Shown: in pieces, positions 32,005 to 40,524 of the stretch
How the letters are laid out: the number at the start of each line of letters is the position of its first letter
How positions within the stretch are numbered: position 1 is the stretch's first letter
NCBI GenBank assembly: GCA_964035575.1
Contig: OZ037885.1
Coordinates: 1,302,001-1,366,000, forward strand
Direction of reading: 5' to 3'
DNA length: 64,000 bases
Source of the DNA: Rhynchopus sp. YZ270_cl-10
Lineage: Eukaryota > Euglenozoa > Diplonemea > Diplonemida > Diplonemidae
Translations under genes and position numbers: made by a program
The notes under the pieces: model-generated
Told to the model about the DNA's origin: nothing
Seen by the model: the letters and a program-made list of their open reading frames with translations, nothing else
The model's database searches: none

Positions 32005-32195
32005 ACAGTACACAGTATACACAGTATACACAGTATACACAGTATACACAGTATACACAGTATACACAGTATACACAGTATACACAGTATACACAGTATA
32101 CACAGTATACACAGTATACACAGTATACACAGTATACACAGTATACACAGTATACACAGTATACACAGTATACACAGTATACACAGTATACACAG
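32005..32195. repeat. Nonanucleotide array (ACACAGTAT)n
   Basis: About 21 near-perfect 9-bp units inside M6, followed by a 9-bp spacer and then the pentamer array. The unit contains ACAGTA, which is also part of the pentamer array. Confidence 0.95.
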
Positions 32196-32204
32196 GGGAT
32201 TGGG

Positions 32205-32477
32205 AGTACAGTACAGTACAGTACAGTACAGTACAGTACAGTACAGTACAGTACAGTACAGTACAGTACAGTACAGTACAGTACAGTACAGTACAGTACA
32301 GTACAGTACAGTACAGTACAGTACAGTACAGTACAGTACAGTACAGTACAGTACAGTACAGTACAGTACAGTACAGTACAGTACAGTACAGTACAGTACA
32401 GTACAGTACAGTACAGTACAGTACAGTACAGTACAGTACAGTACAGTACAGTACAGTACAGTACAGTACAGTACAGT
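32205..32477. repeat. Pentanucleotide array (TACAG)n inside M6
   Basis: About 55 units. TACAG is the reverse complement of the CTGTA unit at 154-1230, so the two arrays are the same satellite in opposite orientation. Confidence 0.96.
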
Positions 32478-32869
32478 TCTTCGTAGAACTTCGTTTTGCA
32501 ATAAGAAAGCCTCACCCTTCTTCCCAGAATTCCTCCCAGAACCAGCTGGGCACCAATACTGGAAATATCGTAAAAGCATAACTATTTTGGACGATTTTGT
32601 GGACGATTTGGCTGCTACTCGGAAAATCCATTTGTTTGCGGGTTTCCCGGAACCTCACAAAAATAAATCCCATCGATCATTTTTTGAAACATTTCACAAT
32701 ATTTTTGTAGGAACTTGGTGCACAAAATCACCTCAAGCCCCACTACTCTCTCCCTCACACCTTTTATTACTACAATGTTTTTTTTTTTTCCCATGTTTTT
32801 TTTTTTGGAATTCTCAAAATTTTCCGCGCGCGCGAGCAATAAACACAGGCAAAAGTGAGCCTGCCCTTA

Positions 32870-32993
32870 CTGCCATCAACAAACATCGGTGGGTAAAAAC
32901 CCTTCGAGTTTTGAAATCCCGAAACTCCAAAAATCCACCATCAGTTTTTACCCCCCCACCTATGTTTCACCACCGGTGTTTGTTGTATGACTG
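32870..32993. mobile_element. MITE M7, relative of M4
   Basis: The ends read ACTGCCATCAACAAACATCG and ACCGGTGTTTGTTGTATGAC, diverged versions of the M4 termini, with GGTGGGTAAAAACC and ACCCCCCCACCTATG inside. It abuts M6 and is much shorter than M4, so it is an internally deleted or older family member. Confidence 0.72.
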
Positions 32994-33200
32994 TTTTTTT
33001 GTGGGTTTTCTTCTGCGTTGTCTCTTGTTCTCTTTCGAGTCTCGTTTTGTAATGTTAATCATAATAAGCAGCAGTGAATGAACAGTGGAAAATTTCATCG
33101 ACTGACATCCCTTTTTTTTGATCTTCGCCTTGCAAAATAGAAACCAACAATCGGTTATATGAGAGGTGATAACCAAAAAAAGGGGAAACAGGAAAATGGA

Positions 33201-33304
33201 TTACCGTACTCGTAAAAATGACCGTAAAAAAAGGTCGAACTTTCAGAAAAAATTCTGAAAAGGTCGGACATTTTTACGGTCAATAATTTTTACGATTAGG
33301 GTAA
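33201..33304. mobile_element. Short palindromic element M8
   Basis: An imperfect 100-bp palindrome: CGTAAAAATGACCGTAAAAA and AAGGTCGAACTTTCAGAA on the left, TTCTGAAAAGGTCGGAC and TTTTTACGGTCAATAATTTT on the right. It is bounded by TTACC and GGGTAA. It would form a cruciform and is probably a minimal MITE related to M3 by its CCGTAAAAA motif. Confidence 0.65.
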
Positions 33305-33506
33305 ATATGCTTCATTCATTCGGTCTGCCTGCAAAGACATTACACCAAATAATGTATACTGAAAAGGAAAAAAGCAAGACAACCAAAAAACACGCAAAAA
33401 GAAAGTTGTGATGGACACACTTTAAAACCATCTTATTTTTCTTGTAGATGTGTGTGAATTGAGGCACATTGTGAGGCGCATTCTTCATTTTCAAGTTTTT
33501 TCTTTT

Positions 33507-33560
33507 AAGGCGACCAAGCACGAGAGGCTTAGGTTCATCTTAGCAACTCTTCTTTCTTGT
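33507..33560 (+). repeat. Dispersed repeat family A, short copy
   Basis: AAGGCGACCAAGCACGAGAG, GCTTAGGTTCATCTTAGCAA and a CT-rich tail. The roughly 360 bp that follow, up to element M9, contain no recognised feature. Confidence 0.65.
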
Positions 33561-33927
33561 TAAGGGTCAGACCAAGACCCCCCAGGCCACACTCATGGGG
33601 GGTCTTCGAAGTGTGCAGTCTGTGTCCTTCCTCCCGCCAGCTCGAGGGGTATGCGGGACTATTCTGTCATTGTCCGCAGGGCTGCTCCTACGCATGCAAG
33701 ATAAACCCAAGGCAAGTGTAGCCAATCGGGTTCCACCTACGGTGCACCCTGTGTGGAACCCGAAAGCCAAAACTAATTTGGCGGGTTTCAGGATTTTTTT
33801 TGGAAATTTGGTGTTTTTTTTTTGGATGCCAAACAACTTTGGAGTACTGTCTGAGAACTGTGCAAAGGGTGTGTGCATAGTTCCAGTTTGCTCTGTTTTT
33901 TGTCTTATTTTGTTGCTTTCTCGTTTA

Positions 33928-35026
33928 CACGGCGGGGTCCGCACACCCCGAGGGTCCGTAAAACGGCATGTTAGGACACTCCCTCTTTACGGAGTGTCAT
34001 TACGTACCCTAGGGTACGTAATTACGGACCCTAGGGTACGTAATTACGTACCCTAGGGTCCGTAATTACGTACCCTAGGGTCCGTAATTACGGACCCTAG
34101 GGTACGTAATTACGGAGCCTCCCAGGGAAAGGGACTCTCGAAAAATTTTTTTTGCCCCCGTTTAGGGCTAATTTCGACGATTTGAGGCCATTAAAAGCAA
34201 AATTTGGCACTTTTGAGCATCTGTGGGGGTCTAAAACGCAGTTTAGAGTACCACAATTTTTAGTGGGTTTTACCGAAAACAAGTCAATTTTTGGGCCGAA
34301 AAAAAAATTTTTTGACATCACAAAATTGCCCTTGGTGGGCCTATGTGTCCTCAATGCTGGGCGAAAAATGCAAATATAGCTATTTTTAACTTTCACACAC
34401 AATTTTAACGGGTTTTACCTGTGTACCTGTGTATCTGTGTACCTGTGTACAGGATATTTGTTGTGAAAGACATCTTCCACCATGTATTGAGGAGGGTAAG
34501 ACAGTGGTCGCAGTTTGTACTTGATAGCATTACAACATTTAACTTCTCCACGGGGGTCTTGGGCCGTTCACTCGGTTATACCTTGACCAGCGGAAGATAT
34601 TCTTGAGGCCTTTTTGGTCTCTAGAATATCCGGTATTCCCGAACGGAGGCGCACTTTGTGTGTTACTACGACCTGGCAATTTCCAGCAGTAGGTTAAGTA
34701 ATCTTTCTTGTAAATTGTTGGATCATTATCTCCTCAGTGCATGGTGGAAGACGTCTTTGACAACTAACCGAGCTCACGACTTTTTTCGGTATGTAACTTG
34801 GGATAGGCCCACATGATCATGGTCTATCATGTGATACCTGTGTACCACTCGGTTTGCTCCCAGGGCTTTTCGACCAGCAGTCACACATCCAAACAGTGAT
34901 TTCCCACCTTAGACCACGTAATTACGTACCCTAGGGTCCGTAATTACGGACCCGGGTCCGCACTTGAGGGTCCGTAAAGAGGGTCCGTAAAATTTACGGA
35001 CCCTCGGGTGTGTGGACCCCGCCGTG
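33928..35026. mobile_element. 1.1-kb TIR element M9 (TA target duplication)
   Basis: TIRs read CACGGCGGGGTCCGCACACC on the left and GGTGTGTGGACCCCGCCGTG on the right, with TA outside both. Next to the left end are about five copies of a 22-bp palindromic unit (CCCTAGGGTACGTAATTACG), with one or two copies before the right end, as expected for transposase-binding subterminal repeats. A further internal inverted pair (GACATCTTCCACCATG-like) is at 34461-34492 and 34732-34764. A 61-codon frame at 34421 is the only frame of interest, and no transposase family is recognised. Confidence 0.84.
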
Positions 35027-35040
35027 TAGAAAAGAAAGTA

Positions 35041-35308
35041 CCGACCCTCCCCCGTGAAATTGTCCCCCCCCAAAAACCGGTATTTTGCTCCGACGGACAA
35101 TTTCAAGGCAGGGGGGGACAATTTCAAGGGAGTCGCAGGGACAACCTTTGCTCTCCCTTCTTCACACTAAAACGGCCACTCCCCTACAGTACGAGAAATT
35201 GTCCCCCCCTTTTGCCGTACGTGATATTGTCCCCCCCTCACTTTTTCCCCCAGGGGGGACAATTTCAAGGGGGTCGGAGGGGGGGACAATTTCACGGGGG
35301 AGGGTCGG
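35041..35308. mobile_element. MITE M10 (TA target duplication)
   Basis: TIRs CCGACCCTCCCCCGTGAAAT and ATTTCACGGGGGAGGGTCGG are perfect inverted copies, with TA on both sides. Inside are several GGGGGACAATTTCAAGG blocks in both orientations. It begins 12 bp after the TA of M9. No frame. Confidence 0.87.
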
Positions 35309-35626
35309 TATATGAAATAAACTTATTTTGTTGCTTTCTCTTTCAGTGTTCACTGTTTTCTCAGAACAACACACTCAAGACAAGGCCTCTAATCTGATCA
35401 CTCTCTCATTTAAATATATTTTTTTGCTCTTCTTGGCCTACTCGGTACACCTCTCGACCGATCCCATTACAAGAACTTCCTTATTGTCCTGGATTGGCTT
35501 GTTTTGGATGTGAATTCCGTTGTGGTTTTTCGCTGCACATTCCCAACGGCGTTTCTTTGCACGATAGTGTACGAATTATCAAAGGCGAAGGTGGAACTTT
35601 CATTGTACGAAAACGTTTTTCTTTCG

Positions 35627-35705
35627 TCCGGGGGTTCGATAACCCGCGGAGTGTCAGTGCCTGCGTCCCAGAGGCGTTTGTACTATCAACTTCACTTCAC
35701 TTTCT
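35627..35705 (+). repeat. Dispersed repeat family D
   Basis: GGGGGTTCGATAACCCGCGG, AGTGTCAGTGCCTGCGTC, then GAGGCGTTTGTAC and CAACTTCACTTC. Confidence 0.65.
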
Positions 35706-36051
35706 TTTCCTTTGAAAGCGTTGTATGGTGTGGTCATGAAGGAAATATGTTTGTACCCCCACTTCACTGTCTTGAACCTAAGACAGGGAACGTTGCGCAG
35801 ACCTTCTCTCTGCCTGTCGGTCGCAATCCAAGATACTACTTTGCAGAAGCTGTGCTATTCAGCACTGTTTTGTTTTTGTTTTGTTTTGTTTTTTTAAATT
35901 TGTTTTGTTTAAATTTGGCAAACGTTTCCCAGTCTTGTGTGCTGCGTCCCTTACCCACTGTGTTACACCATATACTTTTTTTTGTCCAAAGTTTTGCTCA
36001 TCGCTCACACCAAGGAACTACGCCAATGTACCCCCTCCCCTTCTCCCCCTG

Positions 36052-36175
36052 GTTTGATAACCTGCCGAGTATCAGTGCCTGCGTCCCGGAGGCGTATGCA
36101 CTGTCAACTGCACCATTTTTTTTGTAGGTACATTACAGGGCTGTTGTACTTCAAAGCCAACTTGCCACGAAGCCA
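36052..36175 (+). repeat. Dispersed repeats, family D then family B end
   Basis: GGTTTGATAACCTGCCGAGT, ATCAGTGCCTGCGTC and GAGGCGTATGCACTG (family D), followed by GGCTGTTGTACTTCAAAGCC (family B end). The order matches 2046-2192. Confidence 0.6.
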
Positions 36176-36367
36176 ACCTGTTTCCCCCACACCACGTATG
36201 CTGCCACACACTGCTTCTACACCTCCCAACACCCTACCCACACCCTCCCACACCCAACACGCACTCACTCCTCGCCTCAAATAGACTCTGTTCGAGGCCT
36301 AATACCCACACAATGAGCAACGCATTGCTCTAAGGAACTGCACTTTTATTCTTTCAAACACAAACAC

Positions 36368-37006
36368 TCACGGATCGGAAAAGTACTTTGCCCAAAAGTA
36401 AAGTCATGGATGTAGAAAGTACTTCACGTACTTTTTTTTTAAAAAAAAAAGTAAAAAAGTACGTGACGAAAAATGAAAAAAAAAAGTACTTTTTTACCCA
36501 TTTGGGTGTGGGTTCATATTTCGTGAAAATTTTAGTCACTAAAATTTTGTCCATTTTTCTGTATATCCCCCACTACAGAATGGGCGGCTTCCGGAAATGC
36601 AAATGCGGGTGTTTTCGGGCATTTTTATGGCCGAAAACGCTCCAATATTTTCACGTGCGTTGATTTTCACGTGAAAAAAAAAGTACTTTTTTTTTTTCAA
36701 AAAAAAAAAAGTACTTTTTTTCGTTTTTTTTTCGAAATCACGTAAATCACGTAAAATTTTTTTTCAAAAAACGTCACGTACGTGAAGTATCACGTAACCC
36801 GATTTTTGGAAAAAAAGTACTTTTTTTTCGTCACGTACTTTCTACATGGAAAAATAAAAAGTACTTTTTATTTTTTCAAGTACTTTTTTTTTTCCTGTAC
36901 AATTTTGATGGGAAAAAAAAAAGTACTTTTTTTTTCGAAAAGTGAAAAAGTACTTTTTTTGACCAAAAAATATCACTTTTTAAAAAAGTACTTTTCCGAA
37001 CCGTGA
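36368..37006. mobile_element. TIR element M11
   Basis: The ends are TCACGGATCGGAAAAGTACT and AGTACTTTTCCGAACCGTGA, imperfect inverted repeats. The 4-bp ACAC on both sides is a candidate target duplication. The interior is dense in AAAGTACTTTTT palindromes on both flanks and holds the shared core at 36510-36610 (TTCCGGAAATGCAAATGCGG). No coding capacity. Confidence 0.78.
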
Positions 37007-37093
37007 ACACTGTTCTTGCATTTTGGGCAATTATTCCGCGAATTCCGGAAAAAAACGCCACAATTATTGTCAATAAGAACTCATTCTTTGCCG

Positions 37094-37198
37094 AGGTGAC
37101 TAAGCACAACAGCTTAGAATCATCTGACAAACTTTTCTCTTTTTTTGACTAAGCACAAAAGAGTCTTAGGGTCATCTTACCAACTTTTCTCTCTTTTC
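37094..37198 (+). repeat. Two family A repeats in tandem
   Basis: Copy one: GAGGTGACTAAGCACAACAG, CTTAGAATCATCTGACAAAC. Copy two, directly after: GACTAAGCACAAAAGAGTCT, TAGGGTCATCTTACCAACTT. Each has its own pyrimidine tail. This is the only head-to-tail pair seen. Confidence 0.7.
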
Positions 37199-37553
37199 CC
37201 CCCCCCACACACTCTCTGTCTCGCATTCTTTGTCATTCTCACAATCCCAATCTTCTCTATCCCACAAAAACCCTCTGCCCATAGTAGAGCCTGTCTTCCT
37301 ACTGTAGTCGATACCCAAAAAAAAAAAAATACCACACCTTTTTTTGCCATCCCACCGCCCCAAAAACCACACCTTTAAAAATCCTCCAGGAAACCCCACC
37401 TTTTGGGGCACCCATTTCTAAACCCCACCTTTTGGGGCACCCATTTCTTTCTCTTTGGAGGTCTCCCTCTCTATCTCTCTCGGTGCGCTCTCTTTCCCCC
37501 CCTTTGTGACGCACTGTGTGTGCGTAGGTCTAGCTTGACCATCTTCCTCAACC

Positions 37554-40520
37554 ATGGCGCTTGCACAGGGTGGAGGGCTTCCGCAGATCCTCTTGAATGT
37601 GAACCCTTCGGAGGTGATGGATGGGGACAGGCGGAGGCTGGGTGGCTATCTGAGTGCCTTGACGCAGGTGTTGATGGACCTGGATCGGCGCATGGGGAGA
37701 TTGCAGGAGGCCCGCACACCGGAGGAGCGCAAACGGCTGCGCTACCGTGCAGTGCAGTACCTCATGCACCACACCCGGGTCGGACTGCTGCGCCGCTACT
37801 GGAACAAAATGCTGATCAGCATCGGGCGAGGCGACGGCATCAGCGAGAAACACGAAAAGGCACGCACCAGACGTCTCGAATGGCTTGAAGACGAATACAA
37901 AAAGGTTGCCTCCGCTGTGCAGTACATCATGGAGCTCCTTGCCAAGGACAGACAGGAGAAGACCATCCTGCAGGACTCTGCCGAACGCCTTGCCCTCGCT
38001 ATGGGGGAAACACAGACACAACTGAGTACATTGGCGAAGGAAATCGCGGGGATTATGTTCAGCGCGAACAAACAGGACTATCGCCGCACCCGAGGGGACG
38101 TGCTGCTGCTTGCGGTGCACAACAGGGCGTTGGTGCGGCATCGTTGTTATGAAGCGTGGAGGCGGTACGTTGCGCGTTCAAAACAGCTGCGTGGGCATAA
38201 ACGCAATGTGCGATACCTGCTGCAGGGGACTGCGAAGTGCATCCTTCGGCAGCGTCTGCGGCAGTGGACACTCTACGCACAGCGCCGCCTCACACGGCGC
38301 ATCAAGACACGCAACGCAGTAGGGCTCCTGCAGCGCAAGACACAGCAGCGCACCCTGCACGCCTTCTACGTCCGCTGGCTTGCCTTCCGCTACCGCATCG
38401 CCCGCATGCGCAAGCAACGTGCCAAAGACCTGCGCAACCAACGCCACCTCCGCTACCTGCTCCTCAAGAACGAACGTGCCCCGCTCTTCCGTTGGTACTA
38501 CGACCAGCTGGTGGAGAACGTACGGCGCCAGAAGGACCGTCGCTTTGTGCAGCTGCAGAAGGACGTTGGCGTGCTCGACGCGGTGACACGACAGAACAGC
38601 CAGACACTGACGCTCCTCCTCCGTGAGATGCGCATGGTGAAGGACCGCCAGAAGCGCAGCCTTGCGAGGGACGTGCAGGACCTACGCAGACGCAACATGC
38701 TGGCGTGCATGCGGCCCTTCTTTGAGGCACTTGCTGCACGGCGTCTGCGGCAGCGTGTCGTCCGCCTGCACGTACGCAACGTGCGCTACGTCATGAACAA
38801 AGCTGCCCTTGCCACGCTACGCCGCTTCTACGACAAGCTTGTCGAATGTGGCCCACACCGCAGACGTTTGCTGCGCATCAAAACCACGAAGTGCGACGAC
38901 CTTGCAAAGCGTACCTGGAAGGCTGCCGTGCGGCGTGGCTACGACGCCTTCATACACAACGCAGCGCAGTCGAAGCACGCACGCAGGACCGTCTCCAGCA
39001 TCAAGATCCTCGCAAGAACGAACATCGTCAAGCTCATCCGACGCTACTACGAAAAGATCGAAGCCTTCCGCAGCGAAAAGGCGAGCGAGCTGGCCTCCAA
39101 AGAGGACCTCGGGCAGGTCATGTCTGTAGTGGAGTCGCTACTAGGGGAGGTGACGCGGGGGAAGAACGACAGCATGCGGCAGCAGGTGCATACGCAGAAG
39201 CTGGCGCTCACGCATTTGGCGTTGCAGTCGCGGCGCCGTCTGGCAGGGGAGTACTTCCTTCTGCTCCGCCTGCATAAGGACCATAAGAAGAAGCGCAGCC
39301 TGCAGCGTGTGCATGCACTGCGGTACCTGCGGCAGGTCAACATCGCAGTGGTGCGTGCCTACTACCATACGTTGGCCGCAAACGCCTATAAGAACATCGC
39401 ACGGCGCAAGAAGATGGCGCTCCACGAGGTGCAGGTACGCTACCTCGTGCCCCGCTCTGAGCAGGCGCTCCTCCAGCGTGCCTTCAGCACCTGGCACCGC
39501 AAGATCGCGAGCACCAACCGAGGCGAGCTTCCGGTCCTCAATAGGCTTGCCTTGCGGACAGCGAACCGCAAAATGGCGGTCTTAGTATTGTCTGCGCAGC
39601 ATCACTGCCCACTACGGACGTGCTACGCGAAGTTAGTCCAGTTGGCAGCACAACGGCGCAAACGGCATAGACAGCATGCGAACGTTGCGTACCTGCTGCG
39701 CCGCACAGCACAGCAGTTTGTAAGACGGTACTACGAGATGCTGTACCAGAAGTGTCGAAGCAAAATGCCCAATGGGCTTGCCGAGGCCACTGCAGACGGG
39801 ATTGAACGCTGGGCGGCGATTGAGCTGGCAAACCAAAGGCTTGCGGGGAGCAACCGCAACCTCAACGACAAGGTGGACTCTCTGGAGCGCCAGCTTGCCG
39901 ACGTCGAGAAGGCTCTGCAGTACGCTTTGGAACGCAACTCCGAGGCGGACTCCTTTATGCGCAGCACGCAGGCAAACGCAGGGTTTGAAACACGCTTTCA
40001 AGAGGAAATGGACAACATCAAACGCGACGTCTCTCACTATGTCGACAACTCGAAACGCGGCGAACGCGACATGGGCGGCACGGTCGCGACATTACAAAAA
40101 CAGATGCAGAACACCTCCTCTGTGCTGAACAAGCTGATCGACAGGGTCATGGCGGTGGACGAATTCGTGACGTCCGAGAAGGCGCGGGGCGGACACCACC
40201 ATCACAACACCCTCAGGTCCGTCTCGCCCCCTCGTGCTAAGAAGCACTCCATCCCCGCAGCGCACCTCAGCTCCTCCCGCGACAGAAGCTTTGCACCTCC
40301 CGGCCCACCCGCCGCCCTGCCCTCCACAGCCCTCATCGGCACCTTCCAAGACGACATCTCTCTGTGCGACGCATCCGAGATGACCTCGCGTGCCTTCTCC
40401 CCACCCCGCCATCGTGTGCCCTCCTCCTCTGCCATGTCCAAAGTGATGGCGTCCGAACAGCTCACCCTCCTCCACGCAACAGGGCAGATGCAGCCTGTGT
40501 CAGCACCGAGGGAGTGGTGA
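37554..40520 (+). CDS. Large helical-repeat and coiled-coil protein
   Basis: 988 residues, highly basic. From about residue 65 to 760 there are about twelve copies of a ~25-residue helical motif with consensus R-N-V-R-Y-L-L, a gap, then L-R-R-Y-Y-x-x-L. Examples are RNVRYLLQGTAKCILRQRL, RNVRYVMNKAALATLRRFYD, NIVKLIRRYYEKI and NVAYLLRRTAQQFVRRYYEM. Spacing is irregular and coiled-coil stretches (near 105-160 and 785-840) intervene. The tail is Ser/Pro-rich and disordered. The repeats recall Sfi1-like centrin-binding helices or large cytoskeletal proteins of flagellates, but no named family is recognised. The start is the first ATG after the leader TTCCTCAACC. The stop is five bases before a 13-bp minisatellite. 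Confidence 0.85.
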   Translation: MALAQGGGLPQILLNVNPSEVMDGDRRRLGGYLSALTQVLMDLDRRMGRLQEARTPEERKRLRYRAVQYLMHHTRVGLLRRYWNKMLISIGRGDGISEKHEKARTRRLEWLEDEYKKVASAVQYIMELLAKDRQEKTILQDSAERLALAMGETQTQLSTLAKEIAGIMFSANKQDYRRTRGDVLLLAVHNRALVRHRCYEAWRRYVARSKQLRGHKRNVRYLLQGTAKCILRQRLRQWTLYAQRRLTRRIKTRNAVGLLQRKTQQRTLHAFYVRWLAFRYRIARMRKQRAKDLRNQRHLRYLLLKNERAPLFRWYYDQLVENVRRQKDRRFVQLQKDVGVLDAVTRQNSQTLTLLLREMRMVKDRQKRSLARDVQDLRRRNMLACMRPFFEALAARRLRQRVVRLHVRNVRYVMNKAALATLRRFYDKLVECGPHRRRLLRIKTTKCDDLAKRTWKAAVRRGYDAFIHNAAQSKHARRTVSSIKILARTNIVKLIRRYYEKIEAFRSEKASELASKEDLGQVMSVVESLLGEVTRGKNDSMRQQVHTQKLALTHLALQSRRRLAGEYFLLLRLHKDHKKKRSLQRVHALRYLRQVNIAVVRAYYHTLAANAYKNIARRKKMALHEVQVRYLVPRSEQALLQRAFSTWHRKIASTNRGELPVLNRLALRTANRKMAVLVLSAQHHCPLRTCYAKLVQLAAQRRKRHRQHANVAYLLRRTAQQFVRRYYEMLYQKCRSKMPNGLAEATADGIERWAAIELANQRLAGSNRNLNDKVDSLERQLADVEKALQYALERNSEADSFMRSTQANAGFETRFQEEMDNIKRDVSHYVDNSKRGERDMGGTVATLQKQMQNTSSVLNKLIDRVMAVDEFVTSEKARGGHHHHNTLRSVSPPRAKKHSIPAAHLSSSRDRSFAPPGPPAALPSTALIGTFQDDISLCDASEMTSRAFSPPRHRVPSSSAMSKVMASEQLTLLHATGQMQPVSAPREW

Positions 40521-40524
40521 ATTT

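Larger units (their letters stand above)
31748..32866. mobile_element. TIR element M6 carrying two satellite arrays
   Basis: The ends are near-perfect inverted repeats starting GGGCAGGCTCACTTTTG and continuing through TGTGTTTA and a CGCGCGCG run (right end CAAAAGTGAGCCTGCCC). TTA flanks both ends, as in PIF/Harbinger-type target duplications. Between the arms lie the shared core found in M2 and M11 (31914-32003, minus strand), a 9-bp array and a 5-bp array. No transposase frame is present: the 544-codon + frame through it comes from the arrays. MITE M7 starts three bases after it. Confidence 0.82.

Noticed and set aside
31447-33081. 544-codon + frame across element M6
   Set aside because: Most of it is translated T-rich DNA plus the 9-bp and 5-bp arrays. 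No domain appears in the unique parts.
29648-35705. Family D as tRNA genes because of GGTTCGA
   Set aside because: No acceptor stem, A box or seven-base T loop in the right place. At best a tRNA-derived fragment.
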